A stretch of 64,000 nt of DNA from Flavobacteriaceae bacterium UBA3339. GTDB taxonomy: Bacteria; Bacteroidota; Bacteroidia; Flavobacteriales; Flavobacteriaceae. The stretch's first letter is position 1. Each line of letters starts with the position of its first letter. The stretch is taken from assembly GCA_002360925.1 (NCBI GenBank), contig DERN01000009.1, positions 117,056-181,055 of the forward strand, read 5' to 3'. Positions 27,158 through 36,225 of this stretch are shown here, one piece after another. The notes under the pieces were generated by a model. The model made no database searches and was not told where the DNA came from. It saw only the letters and a program-made list of their open reading frames with translations. The position numbers were made by a program, and so were the translations under genes.

Positions 27158-30100
27158 ATGCGAAAATCGAATCATTTTCTATATCTGTCGTTTTTATTAG
27201 GCGCAATGTCGGTAAAAGCGCAGCAATCTCACGTTTACACACAAGAAAATAAAGATTTCTATGAAGCTGTAAGTCTTTATAACGAACAGCAATATGCCGT
27301 GGCACAAATTTTATTCGACCGAGTAAAAATTAAAAATGCAAATGACGAAATTCAGGCCGAAAGTGCTTATTACAGCGCAAACTGTGCCATTCGTTTAGGG
27401 CAAGCCGGAGCCGAACAAAAAATCAGTCAGTTTATTTACGATTATCCAACAAGTTCTAAGCAATCTCAAGCTTATATCGATATAAGTAACTTCTATTTCT
27501 CGCAAGGAAATTTTGAAGAATCGTTGAAATATGCCGAAAAAATCAATGAAGTTATTTTAAGTCCTGAACAAAAAGATCGTTTTAATTTTCAGAAAGGATA
27601 CGGATATTTTGCTAGAAAGAATTATGCAAAAGCCGGAAATTATCTTCAAAAAGTCGATTTACAAGGATCTTACGGAAATCAAGCTAAATATTATTTAGGA
27701 TATATTTCGTACGCAAACAACAATTACGAAGATGCAAACGAATATTTTTCGGAAGTAGAAGCGGTTGATAAATATCAAGAACGTATGGGCTATTATAAAG
27801 CCGATATGTTTTTTAAATCTGGGAATTTCGAGAAAGCGATCGAAGAAGGACAAAGCCAATTATCAAAATCGAACGAAGTCGAAAAATCGGAACTCTCTAA
27901 AATCATTGGCGAAAGTTATTTCAACTTAAAACAATACGATAAAGCGCTACCGTATTTATTAGAATATAAAGGGAAAAACGGCAAGTTAAGCAATACCGAT
28001 TTCTATCAGTTAGGTTATTGTTATTACCAACAAAAAGAATATTCGAAAGCGGTTTCCGAATTTAATAAAATCATTGGCGGATCCGATTCGGTTGCGCAAA
28101 ATGCCTATTATCATTTAGGCGAAAGTTATTTAAAACTCGATCAAAAAACGCAAGCTTTAAATGCGTTTAAGAATGCTTCCGAAATGTCGTTTTCTGAGCG
28201 AATTCAAGAAGATGCGTATGTAAATTATGCGAAATTGAGTTACGATATTGGAAATCCATATAGAAGTGTTCCGGAAGTAATTTCGGATTTTATGGAAAAA
28301 TATCCAAATACAGCTTACAAACAAGAATTAAACGATTTGTTGATTGATTCGTATATTTCGACCAAGAATTATCAAGCAGCTTTAAAAGTTTTAGAATCGA
28401 ATAAAACGGCTTTAAACAAACCGGCTTATCAAAAAGTGACTTTTTATCGCGGTTTAGAGTTTTTTAACGAAGGGAAATATCAGGCAGCGAATGAAATGTT
28501 CAATAAATCAATCGCTGAACGACAAGATAATCGTTTTGTAGCGCGTGCAACTTATTGGCGTGGAGAAAGCGAATTTGCTTTAAATCGTTTTGCCGATGCT
28601 TACAAAACATTCGGAACGTTTAAACAATTGCCTCAGGCTCAAAACACGCCCGAATTTCAAAGTGTAGAATATAATTTAGGTTATGCAGCTTACAAATTAA
28701 AGAACTACAGCGATGCCAATACGCATTTTAAAAGTTATGTAGATTCTTCGAAAGATGCGCCTAAAAAAGTTGATGCAACGTTGCGTTTGGCCGATGGTTA
28801 TTTTGTAACCAAACAATATTGGCCAGCTATGGAAACGTATAATATTATTTTAAGTTCTAATTCGTCTTACAAAGATTATGCGGCTTTCCAAAAAGCGTTG
28901 TCTTACGGATTTGTAGATCGAAACAGTACTAAAATTGAAGAATTACAAAAGTTTATTTCAACTTATAAAAGTTCAAGTTTAATCGATGATGCATATTACG
29001 AATTAGGAAGTACGTATGCAAATACCAATCAAACCAATAAAGCAATTGAAACATTTAATCAGTTATTAACGAATTATCCGAATTCGAATTTGGTTTCAAA
29101 AGCAATTTTGCGTCAAGGAGTTGTGTATTATAACGCTAATCAAGAAGATAAAGCAATTGAACGATTTAAGAAAGTTGTTGCCGATCATCCGGGATCACAA
29201 GATGCAATCGAAGCTGTTCAGAATGCGCGTGCAGCTTATTTAGAAACAGGAAAATCGAACGAATTTGCTACTTGGGTAAAAGGATTGGATTTTGTTGATA
29301 TTTCGACAGCCGAATTAGAACATGATATTTATACGGCAGCAGAAAATCAAATGTTGCAAAAAAATACAGATAATGCCGTAAAAGGATTAAATGAATACAT
29401 TAAAACATATCCAAACGGGTTACATGCTACGAAATCGTATTTTAATCTGGCAGAAATCTATTTCGGTCAAAATAAAACTTCCGAAGCACAAGCAAATTAC
29501 GAAAATGTTTTGAAACGATCTAAATCAGAATATACAGAACCTTCATTAATGCGTTTGGCAAATATCTATTTAAATGCAAAAGATAATACGAACGCAAAAC
29601 GTATTTTATCTCAGTTAGAAAACGATGCAAGCAACGATTCAAACAAGTTATTTGCTCAATCAAACTTGATGAAAATTGCATACGAGAATGATGATATAAC
29701 AACGGCTGCAAAATATGCCAATACATTAGCTGCGAATTCAAAAATCGATAAACGCGTTAAAGCAGATGCAACAGCGATTAGTGCGCGCGTTGCAATTAAA
29801 AATAACGATAATACATCGGCACGTAAATTATACGAGCAGTTAAATACGATTGGAACAGGTGAATTAAAAGCCGAAGCTTTATATTACGACGCATATTTTA
29901 AACATATCGATAAAAAATATGATGCTTCTAACAAAGCGGTAGAAAAAGTAGTGAAAGAGTTTGCTTCTTACAAATATTACAGTGCAAAAAGTTTGGTTTT
30001 ATTGGCTAAAAATTTCTATCAGCTAAAAGATAGTTATCAGGCAACGTATGTTTTGGAAAATGTTATTACAAGTGCAAAAGATTTTCCTGATGTTGTAAAC

Positions 30101-30166
30101 GAAGCAAAAGCAGAATTAGCTAAAATTAAATCAGAAGAAGCAAAACGTAATTCATCGGTTAAATAA
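27158..30166 (+). CDS. Large periplasmic tetratricopeptide-repeat protein
   Basis: About 1002 residues from the ATG at 27158. Signal peptide MRKSNHFLYLSFLLGAMSVKAQ, then an almost unbroken run of TPR-like helical pairs across the whole length (for example YYLGYISYANNNYEDANEYF, FYQLGYCYYQQKEYSKAVSEF, AYYELGSTYANTNQTNKAIETF). Such proteins serve as scaffolds for protein complexes in the envelope. The next gene, a plug-less TonB-type barrel, begins 6 bp after the stop, suggesting that the two products work together at the outer membrane. No catalytic motif. Confidence 0.88.
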   Translation: MRKSNHFLYLSFLLGAMSVKAQQSHVYTQENKDFYEAVSLYNEQQYAVAQILFDRVKIKNANDEIQAESAYYSANCAIRLGQAGAEQKISQFIYDYPTSSKQSQAYIDISNFYFSQGNFEESLKYAEKINEVILSPEQKDRFNFQKGYGYFARKNYAKAGNYLQKVDLQGSYGNQAKYYLGYISYANNNYEDANEYFSEVEAVDKYQERMGYYKADMFFKSGNFEKAIEEGQSQLSKSNEVEKSELSKIIGESYFNLKQYDKALPYLLEYKGKNGKLSNTDFYQLGYCYYQQKEYSKAVSEFNKIIGGSDSVAQNAYYHLGESYLKLDQKTQALNAFKNASEMSFSERIQEDAYVNYAKLSYDIGNPYRSVPEVISDFMEKYPNTAYKQELNDLLIDSYISTKNYQAALKVLESNKTALNKPAYQKVTFYRGLEFFNEGKYQAANEMFNKSIAERQDNRFVARATYWRGESEFALNRFADAYKTFGTFKQLPQAQNTPEFQSVEYNLGYAAYKLKNYSDANTHFKSYVDSSKDAPKKVDATLRLADGYFVTKQYWPAMETYNIILSSNSSYKDYAAFQKALSYGFVDRNSTKIEELQKFISTYKSSSLIDDAYYELGSTYANTNQTNKAIETFNQLLTNYPNSNLVSKAILRQGVVYYNANQEDKAIERFKKVVADHPGSQDAIEAVQNARAAYLETGKSNEFATWVKGLDFVDISTAELEHDIYTAAENQMLQKNTDNAVKGLNEYIKTYPNGLHATKSYFNLAEIYFGQNKTSEAQANYENVLKRSKSEYTEPSLMRLANIYLNAKDNTNAKRILSQLENDASNDSNKLFAQSNLMKIAYENDDITTAAKYANTLAANSKIDKRVKADATAISARVAIKNNDNTSARKLYEQLNTIGTGELKAEALYYDAYFKHIDKKYDASNKAVEKVVKEFASYKYYSAKSLVLLAKNFYQLKDSYQATYVLENVITSAKDFPDVVNEAKAELAKIKSEEAKRNSSVK

Positions 30167-30172
30167 TTGATT

Positions 30173-31930
30173 ATGAAAAAGTACTTATATAGTATCACGA
30201 TAGTTGCAGCATTGGTGGCTCATCAGGCAAATGCACAAGACGACAAAAATAAAAAGAAAGAATCGGTAGGAACAGAAGTTATCAATGTTACTTCCGAATA
30301 TCAGGCAACGTTGAACGATGCGTTTAAAATCAACGACAATCCGTTGGTTGATGACGATGATATAAATAAAAAGAAAGAAATTAAATACACGATTTTTTCG
30401 GTTCCGGTTGCATCAACTTTCGCTCCGGCAAAAGGAGAAGCGGCTGCGGTAGATAATGATTCGTTAGCGAATTTCTATAACAATTATGCGTTGTTAGGTT
30501 ACGGAAATTACAATACCATTCGTGGCGAATTGGGAATTGTAGAACAAGTTGGATCGAATAATATGTATGTTGGCGGTTTGTTGAAACACATTTCGTCGGG
30601 AGGAGGAATTGACGGAGTTCATTTAGATGATAATTACAGCAAATCGAATTTAGATTTTATGGCTGGTCAGCGAAACGAAAATAATGCGTGGAATGCGCAA
30701 TTCGGCGCTATGAATTCTAAATACAATTGGTACGGAACACCGGAAGATTTTTATGTTTCGAATTTTAATTTCGATTTAGTCGATCCGTTACAAAAATACA
30801 ACGATGTTCATTTTAATGGTTCGTACGAAAATTATTTAGGCGCTTTCGAAAAAGTAGATGTGTTATATAAATATTTCTGGGACGATTATGCGTCTAAAGA
30901 AAGTCGATTTGTTGTAGCTCCGAAATTTAATATCGAATTGCCAAATCAAACCGTTCATGTAAATTTCGAAGCCGATTATTTAAATACGCAATTCGCCGAT
31001 CATAATATTGATAATAAGCAAAGAAAGTATAGTTACTTGAACCTTTCGGTAAATCCAAGTATTAAGTTTTTCGATGCAGATTATTCGGTCGAATTAGGAG
31101 TTGGTTTAACTTATATTATGGGTAAAAAGAATGGGATTGAAGATAATTCGGTTGTAATTTATCCGCAAGTAAAAGCAAATTACGATTTAGTAAAAGACAT
31201 TGTTCAGGCTTACGCAGGTGCAGTTGGTGGCGTAAAACAAAACTCTTATGCTGATTTGGCAGAGGAAAATCCGTTTGTAGCTCCTGATTTAGAATTGCAC
31301 CCAACCAAAACACAATACGATTTATATGCTGGTTTACGCGGTAAACTGTATCACAATGTTTCGTATAATGTTCGTGCAAGTTATAAATCAGAAGATGATA
31401 AAGCCATGTTTAATATCAATCCGTACGATATTAATTTAGCCAACAAACAAGGATTCCAATACGGAAATTCGTTTGGTTTGTTGTATGATCGTATCAGTAC
31501 TTTATCGTTCTTTGGTGAATTAAATTTCGACTTTTCGGATGATGTAAAAATTGGTTTATCGGGAGAATATAACAATTATAGCGCAGAATTTTACGATCAT
31601 GCCTATCATTTACCGCAAGCAAAAGTAAACGGAAACGTGTTGATTAATTTTACAAAACAATGGTTTGCCGATATTAACATTGCTTATATTGGGCAACGTT
31701 ATCAAAATGTTCCTTCAGAAACAGTTAACGGAGTTACAACCTATTTTGCCGATAAGAAAATTGGAGATTTTACTGATTTTAATATGACAGTTGGGTACAG
31801 ACCAACTTCGCAATGGACTGTTTTCTTAAAAGGAAACAACATTTTTAATCAAAAATATTACCGATTTAATCAATATCAAGTACAAGGAGTTCAGGTTTTA
31901 GGAGGCGCTATGTATAAGTTTGATTTTTAA
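30173..31930 (+). CDS. TonB-receptor-like outer-membrane barrel lacking a plug domain
   Basis: 585 residues from the ATG at 30173; the TTG at 30167 is too close to the preceding stop and less likely. Signal peptide MKKYLYSITIVAALVAHQANAQ, an acidic segment to about residue 70, then a long barrel of aromatic strands ending NNIFNQKYYRFNQYQVQGVQVLGGAMYKFDF, typical of TonB-dependent receptor C-termini. There is no plug domain or TonB box, and at 585 residues it is shorter than SusC-type proteins. Coupled to the TPR gene, so it probably forms an outer-membrane complex with it. Confidence 0.8.
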   Translation: MKKYLYSITIVAALVAHQANAQDDKNKKKESVGTEVINVTSEYQATLNDAFKINDNPLVDDDDINKKKEIKYTIFSVPVASTFAPAKGEAAAVDNDSLANFYNNYALLGYGNYNTIRGELGIVEQVGSNNMYVGGLLKHISSGGGIDGVHLDDNYSKSNLDFMAGQRNENNAWNAQFGAMNSKYNWYGTPEDFYVSNFNFDLVDPLQKYNDVHFNGSYENYLGAFEKVDVLYKYFWDDYASKESRFVVAPKFNIELPNQTVHVNFEADYLNTQFADHNIDNKQRKYSYLNLSVNPSIKFFDADYSVELGVGLTYIMGKKNGIEDNSVVIYPQVKANYDLVKDIVQAYAGAVGGVKQNSYADLAEENPFVAPDLELHPTKTQYDLYAGLRGKLYHNVSYNVRASYKSEDDKAMFNINPYDINLANKQGFQYGNSFGLLYDRISTLSFFGELNFDFSDDVKIGLSGEYNNYSAEFYDHAYHLPQAKVNGNVLINFTKQWFADINIAYIGQRYQNVPSETVNGVTTYFADKKIGDFTDFNMTVGYRPTSQWTVFLKGNNIFNQKYYRFNQYQVQGVQVLGGAMYKFDF

Positions 31931-31960
31931 AAAGAATATTCTAATAGAAAAAGAAACAAG

Positions 31961-31979
31961 AAGCTCTGAAAAAGAGCTT
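31961..31979 (+). terminator. Hairpin after the barrel gene
   Basis: A short 7-bp stem AAGCTCT with its complement and a GAAAA loop, followed by TTTTTG, 30 bp past the stop and 14 bp before the next ATG. Confidence 0.6.
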
Positions 31980-31993
31980 TTTGTGTTTTAAAA

Positions 31994-32440
31994 ATGGAAA
32001 GAAAACAAGTAAAAGAAGAGGTTTTAACTCAGCTTCAAAAACAAATCGTCAACATAAACGAACAAATAACATCTTTAACAGAAGATGCACAAAACGATGC
32101 AAAAAGTTCTGCTGGCGATAAACACGAAACTGGTTTAGCAATGATGCATTTAGAACAAGAAAAGCTAAGTGCTAAACTACGTGATTTGTTACAATTTGAA
32201 ACCATTGTATTAAAACTACCCGAAGAAAAACAAACAGATAAAGTAACATTAGGTTCGATTGTAAAAACGAGCAAAGGAATTTTTTATGTAAGTATTGCAA
32301 TTCCGGCTTTAAAATTTCAAAATCAAACAGTTGTTTGTATTTCTCCTTCAGCACCTTTAATGAAACTTTTATTAAATAAAACAAGTGGAGAGGAAATCAC
32401 TTTTAATTCCATTACCTATAAAATCCTCGAAATTTACTGA
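31994..32440 (+). CDS. GreA/GreB C-domain-like protein
   Basis: 148 residues. The first 65 residues are a charged helical hairpin (QLQKQIVNINEQITSLTEDAQNDAKSSAGDKHETGLAMMHLEQEKLSAKLRDL), and the rest is a small beta domain of FKBP/Gre type (TLGSIVKTSKGIFYVSIAIP ... ISPSAPLMKLLLNKTSGEEITFNSITYKILEIY). This is the layout of transcript-cleavage factors GreA/GreB, but the coiled-coil tip lacks the usual acidic pair, so it may be an RNA-polymerase-binding relative with another role. Flavobacterial homologues are often mislabelled as 3-oxoacyl-ACP synthase; no such motif exists here. Confidence 0.7.
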   Translation: MERKQVKEEVLTQLQKQIVNINEQITSLTEDAQNDAKSSAGDKHETGLAMMHLEQEKLSAKLRDLLQFETIVLKLPEEKQTDKVTLGSIVKTSKGIFYVSIAIPALKFQNQTVVCISPSAPLMKLLLNKTSGEEITFNSITYKILEIY

Positions 32441-32441
32441 T

Positions 32442-32480
32442 AAATAAAAAAAGACCTTGAAAAAGGTCTTTTTTATTTAT
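32442..32480. terminator. Bidirectional terminator between the Gre-like gene and fabG
   Basis: A long near-perfect inverted repeat (core AAGACCTT and AAGGTCTT, GAAA loop) with A/T flanks. It overlaps the last codons of fabG. Confidence 0.85.
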
Positions 32481-33223
32481 GTTAGCATACCGCCATCTAT
32501 ATTTAAAACTTGTCCGGTAATATAGGTTGCCATGTCCGAAGCTAAGAAAACACAAGCGTTTGCAATATCTTCCGGTGTTCCGCCGCGTTTTAACGGAATA
32601 GCATCTGTCCAGCCTTTCACAACTTCTTCGCCTAATTTAGCTGTCATTTCAGTTTCGATAAAACCAGGAGCAATTACATTGCAACGTATATTTCTTGACC
32701 CCAATTCTAAAGCAACCGATTTAGAAAAACCAATAATTCCTGCTTTAGAAGCTGCATAATTTGCTTGTCCGGCATTTCCTTTTACACCAACAACAGAACT
32801 CATATTAATAATGGCTCCATTTCGGTTTTTCAACATAGTTCGTTGAACTGCTTTTGTCATATTGAAAACCGATTTTAAATTCACGTCTATAACGTTATCA
32901 AAATCTTGTTCAGACATACGCATCAATAAATTATCTTTCGTAATTCCTGCATTGTTTACAAGAATATCAACATTTCCAAAAACTTCTAAAACCTGATCAA
33001 CTAAGTTTTGCGCTTCGTTAAAATCGGCAGCGTTAGATTTATATGATTTTGCTTTTACTCCTAAAGCAATTAATTCGTTTTCTAAAGCAATTGCAGCTTC
33101 CTCAGAAGAACTATATGTAAAAGCAACATTTGCACCTTGTTTTGCATAAGTCAAGGCGATTCCTCTTCCAATTCCACGAGTTGCACCTGTAATAATGGCT
33201 GTTTTACCTTCTAATAATTTCAT
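32477..33223 (-). CDS. fabG: 3-oxoacyl-[acyl-carrier-protein] reductase FabG
   Basis: 248 residues, a classical short-chain dehydrogenase. The NADPH site is TGATRGIGRGIA near 12-23, NNAG lies near 91, and the catalytic Tyr/Lys are in YAASKAG near 155. VIAPGFIETEMTAKL and the C-terminal YITGQVLNIDGGMLT are typical of FabG. It reduces 3-oxoacyl-ACP in fatty-acid synthesis. It stands alone with its own -7 box; related FabG paralogues with other substrates cannot be fully excluded. Confidence 0.92.
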   Translation of the reverse strand: MKLLEGKTAIITGATRGIGRGIALTYAKQGANVAFTYSSSEEAAIALENELIALGVKAKSYKSNAADFNEAQNLVDQVLEVFGNVDILVNNAGITKDNLLMRMSEQDFDNVIDVNLKSVFNMTKAVQRTMLKNRNGAIINMSSVVGVKGNAGQANYAASKAGIIGFSKSVALELGSRNIRCNVIAPGFIETEMTAKLGEEVVKGWTDAIPLKRGGTPEDIANACVFLASDMATYITGQVLNIDGGMLT

Positions 33224-33249
33224 GAAATATTTTTTAGCATATTTAACGA

Positions 33250-33257
33250 CAAATATA
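33250..33257 (-). promoter_or_regulatory. Promoter -7 box for fabG
   Basis: TATATTTG on the minus strand, 26 bp before the fabG ATG. Confidence 0.5.
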
Positions 33258-33262
33258 ATTAT

Positions 33263-34552
33263 TTAAACTGTTTTTGCTAGCCGTTTATCGTTCTTATTCA
33301 TAAAAAAGACCAAATAAAGGATGCTTATAAGCAACAAAACAATTAAATAATAGCTTTTTGACGCTAATTGTGTAAAACTTATTTTTTGATTGATTAATGT
33401 TAATAAGATTAAAACTTGAGCTCCGTACGGAATAAACCCTTGTGTAATGCAACTAAAAATATCTAAAAACGAAGCTATTCTGACTTTTTCAAGATGGAAT
33501 CGTTCCGAAATTTGTTTAGCAATAGATCCGCAAATTAATAAAGCAATTGTATTATTTGCAACTGCCATATTAATAAAAATAACCATGATTAAGATTGAAG
33601 CAATTGCAATAGATTGTTTTTGATTTTTTGAAATTAATTCGATTATTGCTTCAAATCCTTTATTCTTCTCGATCAAATAAGCCAAACCACCAATTAAAAG
33701 TGATAATAATGCAATTTCGAATGTAGATTGCATTCCTTCGAACATTAATTTTGAAAGAGCTAAAAATTCAATTCCTTGAAATAATGCTATAAAAGCCGCT
33801 AATAAACAACTTAATGTAAGAACGATTAAAACATGAAGATTACACAAAGCCAAAATAATAATGGCTAAATAAGGTAAAACGACCCAAAAATTGTGGTCTA
33901 TATTGTTTTTAATTTCAACATTAAAATCGGGTTGATTTAAGTAAATAAGAAAACACGTGATAAGCGAAGCAGTTAGTGCAATAAGTCCGTTTGCTTTGAA
34001 TTTATCTAACATACGAACGCCCATAGTTTGCGTAACGGCAATGGTAGTATCAGAAATGATTGATAAATTATCTCCAAACATAGACCCGCCCAATAAACAA
34101 CCCGAAAGCAAAGCTAAAACTTCTATATTTCCGTTTGCCAAACCAGGAAGTAACGGAGCGAGTGTTACAATAGTTCCTACCGAAGTTCCTAATGCAAATG
34201 AAATTAAACAAGAAACAATAAAAATAGCTATAAATAGGATAGAAGGTGTTACGTTATTTAATATTAAAGCCACAAGATAATCAACACTTCCTATTTCTTT
34301 TGTGATGTAACTAAAAACGCCCGACAGAAAAAAGATAAAACACATAGTTAGTATTTTATCGTTACTTGCGCCTTTTAAAACATGATCTATATTTTTGTTA
34401 ATAGAATCTTTAAAATAAACAACCGCAAAAATTAGGGCTCCGAAAGCAAGAATGACAGGCGAAACCGCGTAAAAATCGTTATAATAGACTCCTAAACCTA
34501 AATATATTCCGAAAAACAAGAATAAAGGAAGAAATTTCTTTAAAATTTTCAT
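33263..34552 (-). CDS. Na+/H+ antiporter, NhaC family
   Basis: 429 residues with ten or more membrane segments. SFALGTSVGTIVTLAPLLPGLA near 118-139 and GCLLGGSMFGDNLSIISDTTIAVTQTMG near 150-177 carry the polar motif (GDNLSxISDTT) of the NhaC/ion-transporter superfamily. FMNMAVANNTIALLICGSIAKQI-like residues follow in the second half. The likely role is Na+ or an organic cation/anion exchanged for H+. The exact substrate (sodium versus malate/lactate as in MleN) is not determined. Confidence 0.85.
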   Translation of the reverse strand: MKILKKFLPLFLFFGIYLGLGVYYNDFYAVSPVILAFGALIFAVVYFKDSINKNIDHVLKGASNDKILTMCFIFFLSGVFSYITKEIGSVDYLVALILNNVTPSILFIAIFIVSCLISFALGTSVGTIVTLAPLLPGLANGNIEVLALLSGCLLGGSMFGDNLSIISDTTIAVTQTMGVRMLDKFKANGLIALTASLITCFLIYLNQPDFNVEIKNNIDHNFWVVLPYLAIIILALCNLHVLIVLTLSCLLAAFIALFQGIEFLALSKLMFEGMQSTFEIALLSLLIGGLAYLIEKNKGFEAIIELISKNQKQSIAIASILIMVIFINMAVANNTIALLICGSIAKQISERFHLEKVRIASFLDIFSCITQGFIPYGAQVLILLTLINQKISFTQLASKSYYLIVLLLISILYLVFFMNKNDKRLAKTV

Positions 34553-34570
34553 CTAAATTATTTTAAGGAA

Positions 34571-34578
34571 CAAAGATA
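34571..34578 (-). promoter_or_regulatory. Promoter -7 box for the NhaC gene
   Basis: TATCTTTG on the minus strand, 18 bp before the ATG. Confidence 0.55.
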
Positions 34579-34669
34579 GGTTTTAGAACAATTGTTTAGA
34601 GTATTATTTTGTTTTTGTTGTATAAAAACAGCTTTGTTAGGTAAATATTCTACATTAATTAAAGAGACT

Positions 34670-35560
34670 TTACAACTCCATTGGATCTTTGAACTGAAAC
34701 TTTTTTAAATTTCGCCATGAAAGACCAATTCCAGCTTGGATTTTATGTGGATTGTTATCAATACTTGTTCCTGCAAAAGCATCTAATTGGATATTTGGAT
34801 TAATTTTAAATGTTAATCCGCCTTTTAGCGAAGCTTCATCTTTAAAAGGAATTGTTTCGGTTTTATATTTTTTATCAAAAATGCCTGTGTGTTCTCCAAA
34901 AATGCTCCATTTATTGCTTAATCCTAACGAAGCGGTTACAATATAACTAAAGCTTCTAAAATCGTTTTCTGTAACATTTTCTCCAATAAAATTGTACGTA
35001 ATGCTAAAACGTTTACTTAAATGTTGTTGCGCAATAATCATGGTTTTTAAACCAGTTTCAGGTAATTCGGGATAATAAAGATTATATTTGGTATTAAATT
35101 GCGCGCCGGCATATAAAGCAACTGCAGGAATTAATCTTCTCCATTTAAAACGCTGATTTGCTTTCCAGCTATATACATTTCGTTTTTCTACATAATATTT
35201 ATAATGATCATAAATCATGTATTTTGCACCGAAATTCAATTGTTTAAATCCTGAATCAGAAAAATTAGTTCCGTTTAATTCCTGCTTATAACTTGCAAAA
35301 TGAAGATCGGCAACAAATTCTAATTGTTCTATAATTTCTCCATATCGAAACTGCAGTTGAAAATTATTTTGCGTATTGATTTTATCGACATTATATTCGT
35401 CGTTTTGATACGTATACCCGCCTTCAATCTGAAAAATTCCTTTGCTTACGCTGTAAGCTCCCATAGAAGAACTTGGGCGATTCGTATTTATATCTTGAGT
35501 ATATTGAGCATTTACAGCAAAATTTGCTAATAAAAAGGACAGTAAAATGTATTTTTTCAT
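34670..35560 (-). CDS. Outer-membrane transporter-like protein (MetA-pathway phenol-degradation type)
   Basis: 296 residues. Signal peptide MKKYILLSFLLANFAVNAQ. The mature protein opens with TNRPSSSMGAYSVSKGIFQIEGGYTYQ, the hallmark of the transporter-like outer-membrane family called putative MetA-pathway of phenol degradation, and continues as amphipathic strands to GIGLSWRN. The role is probably a small channel, with no known substrate. The start codon overlaps the stop of the spermidine-synthase-like gene (ATGA), so the two are coupled. Last gene of the XRE-led operon. Confidence 0.78.
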   Translation of the reverse strand: MKKYILLSFLLANFAVNAQYTQDINTNRPSSSMGAYSVSKGIFQIEGGYTYQNDEYNVDKINTQNNFQLQFRYGEIIEQLEFVADLHFASYKQELNGTNFSDSGFKQLNFGAKYMIYDHYKYYVEKRNVYSWKANQRFKWRRLIPAVALYAGAQFNTKYNLYYPELPETGLKTMIIAQQHLSKRFSITYNFIGENVTENDFRSFSYIVTASLGLSNKWSIFGEHTGIFDKKYKTETIPFKDEASLKGGLTFKINPNIQLDAFAGTSIDNNPHKIQAGIGLSWRNLKKFQFKDPMEL

Positions 35561-36225
35561 ATATTTTTTTGAGCGACAATTAAATGATTATGTCCGTATA
35601 AATTTTTGAACGATTGTAATTTGAATTTTGTTTCAAGCGAACGAACAAAAAGATTATTTCGTATTTCGTGTTCATCTTCCAGAATAAAAGTATTAAAAAT
35701 TACGCTTCCGTTTAATGGTAAAGCGTTAAAAACAGCTTGAATAAAGCTTTGTTTAAATACAAATAAAGGAATGGTGATATCGTGAAACAAATCGACAATA
35801 ATTAAATCGAACGTTTTCTTATTGTATTTTAAAAAGGTTTCGGCATCTTCTTTTACTATTTCGAGTTTTTGATTTGGAAGAACATCAAATTCGTTCATCG
35901 CAATTTCAATCATTATCGGATCTATTTCGATCGCGGTAATTTTAGCTTCCGACTTAAAATCATCTCGAAGTTGTTTAACCACATCGCCGCCACCTAAACC
36001 TAAAACCAAGATTTCGGTATTTTTACTTTTAAAATCCGATTTAGTCTGTTTTAAAGCTTTGTGAAGTACTTTTCCTAAATTTCCGTAAGAATAATTCGTG
36101 TTTTCGGTATCTAATATTTTTTTTCCGTTAACCCAATTTATTTCTAAAGTGCCATTGTAAGCCGATTCATATTTTTTTTCATTGATAACATTTAAGTAAC
36201 TCAAATATTTTTTAAAAAAACTCAT
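35557..36225 (-). CDS. Spermidine-synthase-like methyltransferase-fold protein
   Basis: 222 residues. EILVLGLGGGDVVKQLRDDF near 69-88 is the nucleotide/AdoMet-binding loop. ITAIEIDPIMIEIAMNEF and DAETFLKYNKKTFDLIIVDLFHD match the polyamine aminopropyltransferase (SpeE) superfamily. It lacks the N-terminal tetramerisation strand of true spermidine synthases, and the rest is short, so it may be a methyltransferase with another substrate. It is translated from an ATGA overlap with the XRE regulator upstream and another with the outer-membrane gene downstream. Confidence 0.78.
   Translation of the reverse strand: MSFFKKYLSYLNVINEKKYESAYNGTLEINWVNGKKILDTENTNYSYGNLGKVLHKALKQTKSDFKSKNTEILVLGLGGGDVVKQLRDDFKSEAKITAIEIDPIMIEIAMNEFDVLPNQKLEIVKEDAETFLKYNKKTFDLIIVDLFHDITIPLFVFKQSFIQAVFNALPLNGSVIFNTFILEDEHEIRNNLFVRSLETKFKLQSFKNLYGHNHLIVAQKNI

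Noticed and set aside
33957..34280. 107-codon plus-strand frame inside the NhaC gene
   Set aside because: Antisense to a strongly conserved membrane protein; no start signal.
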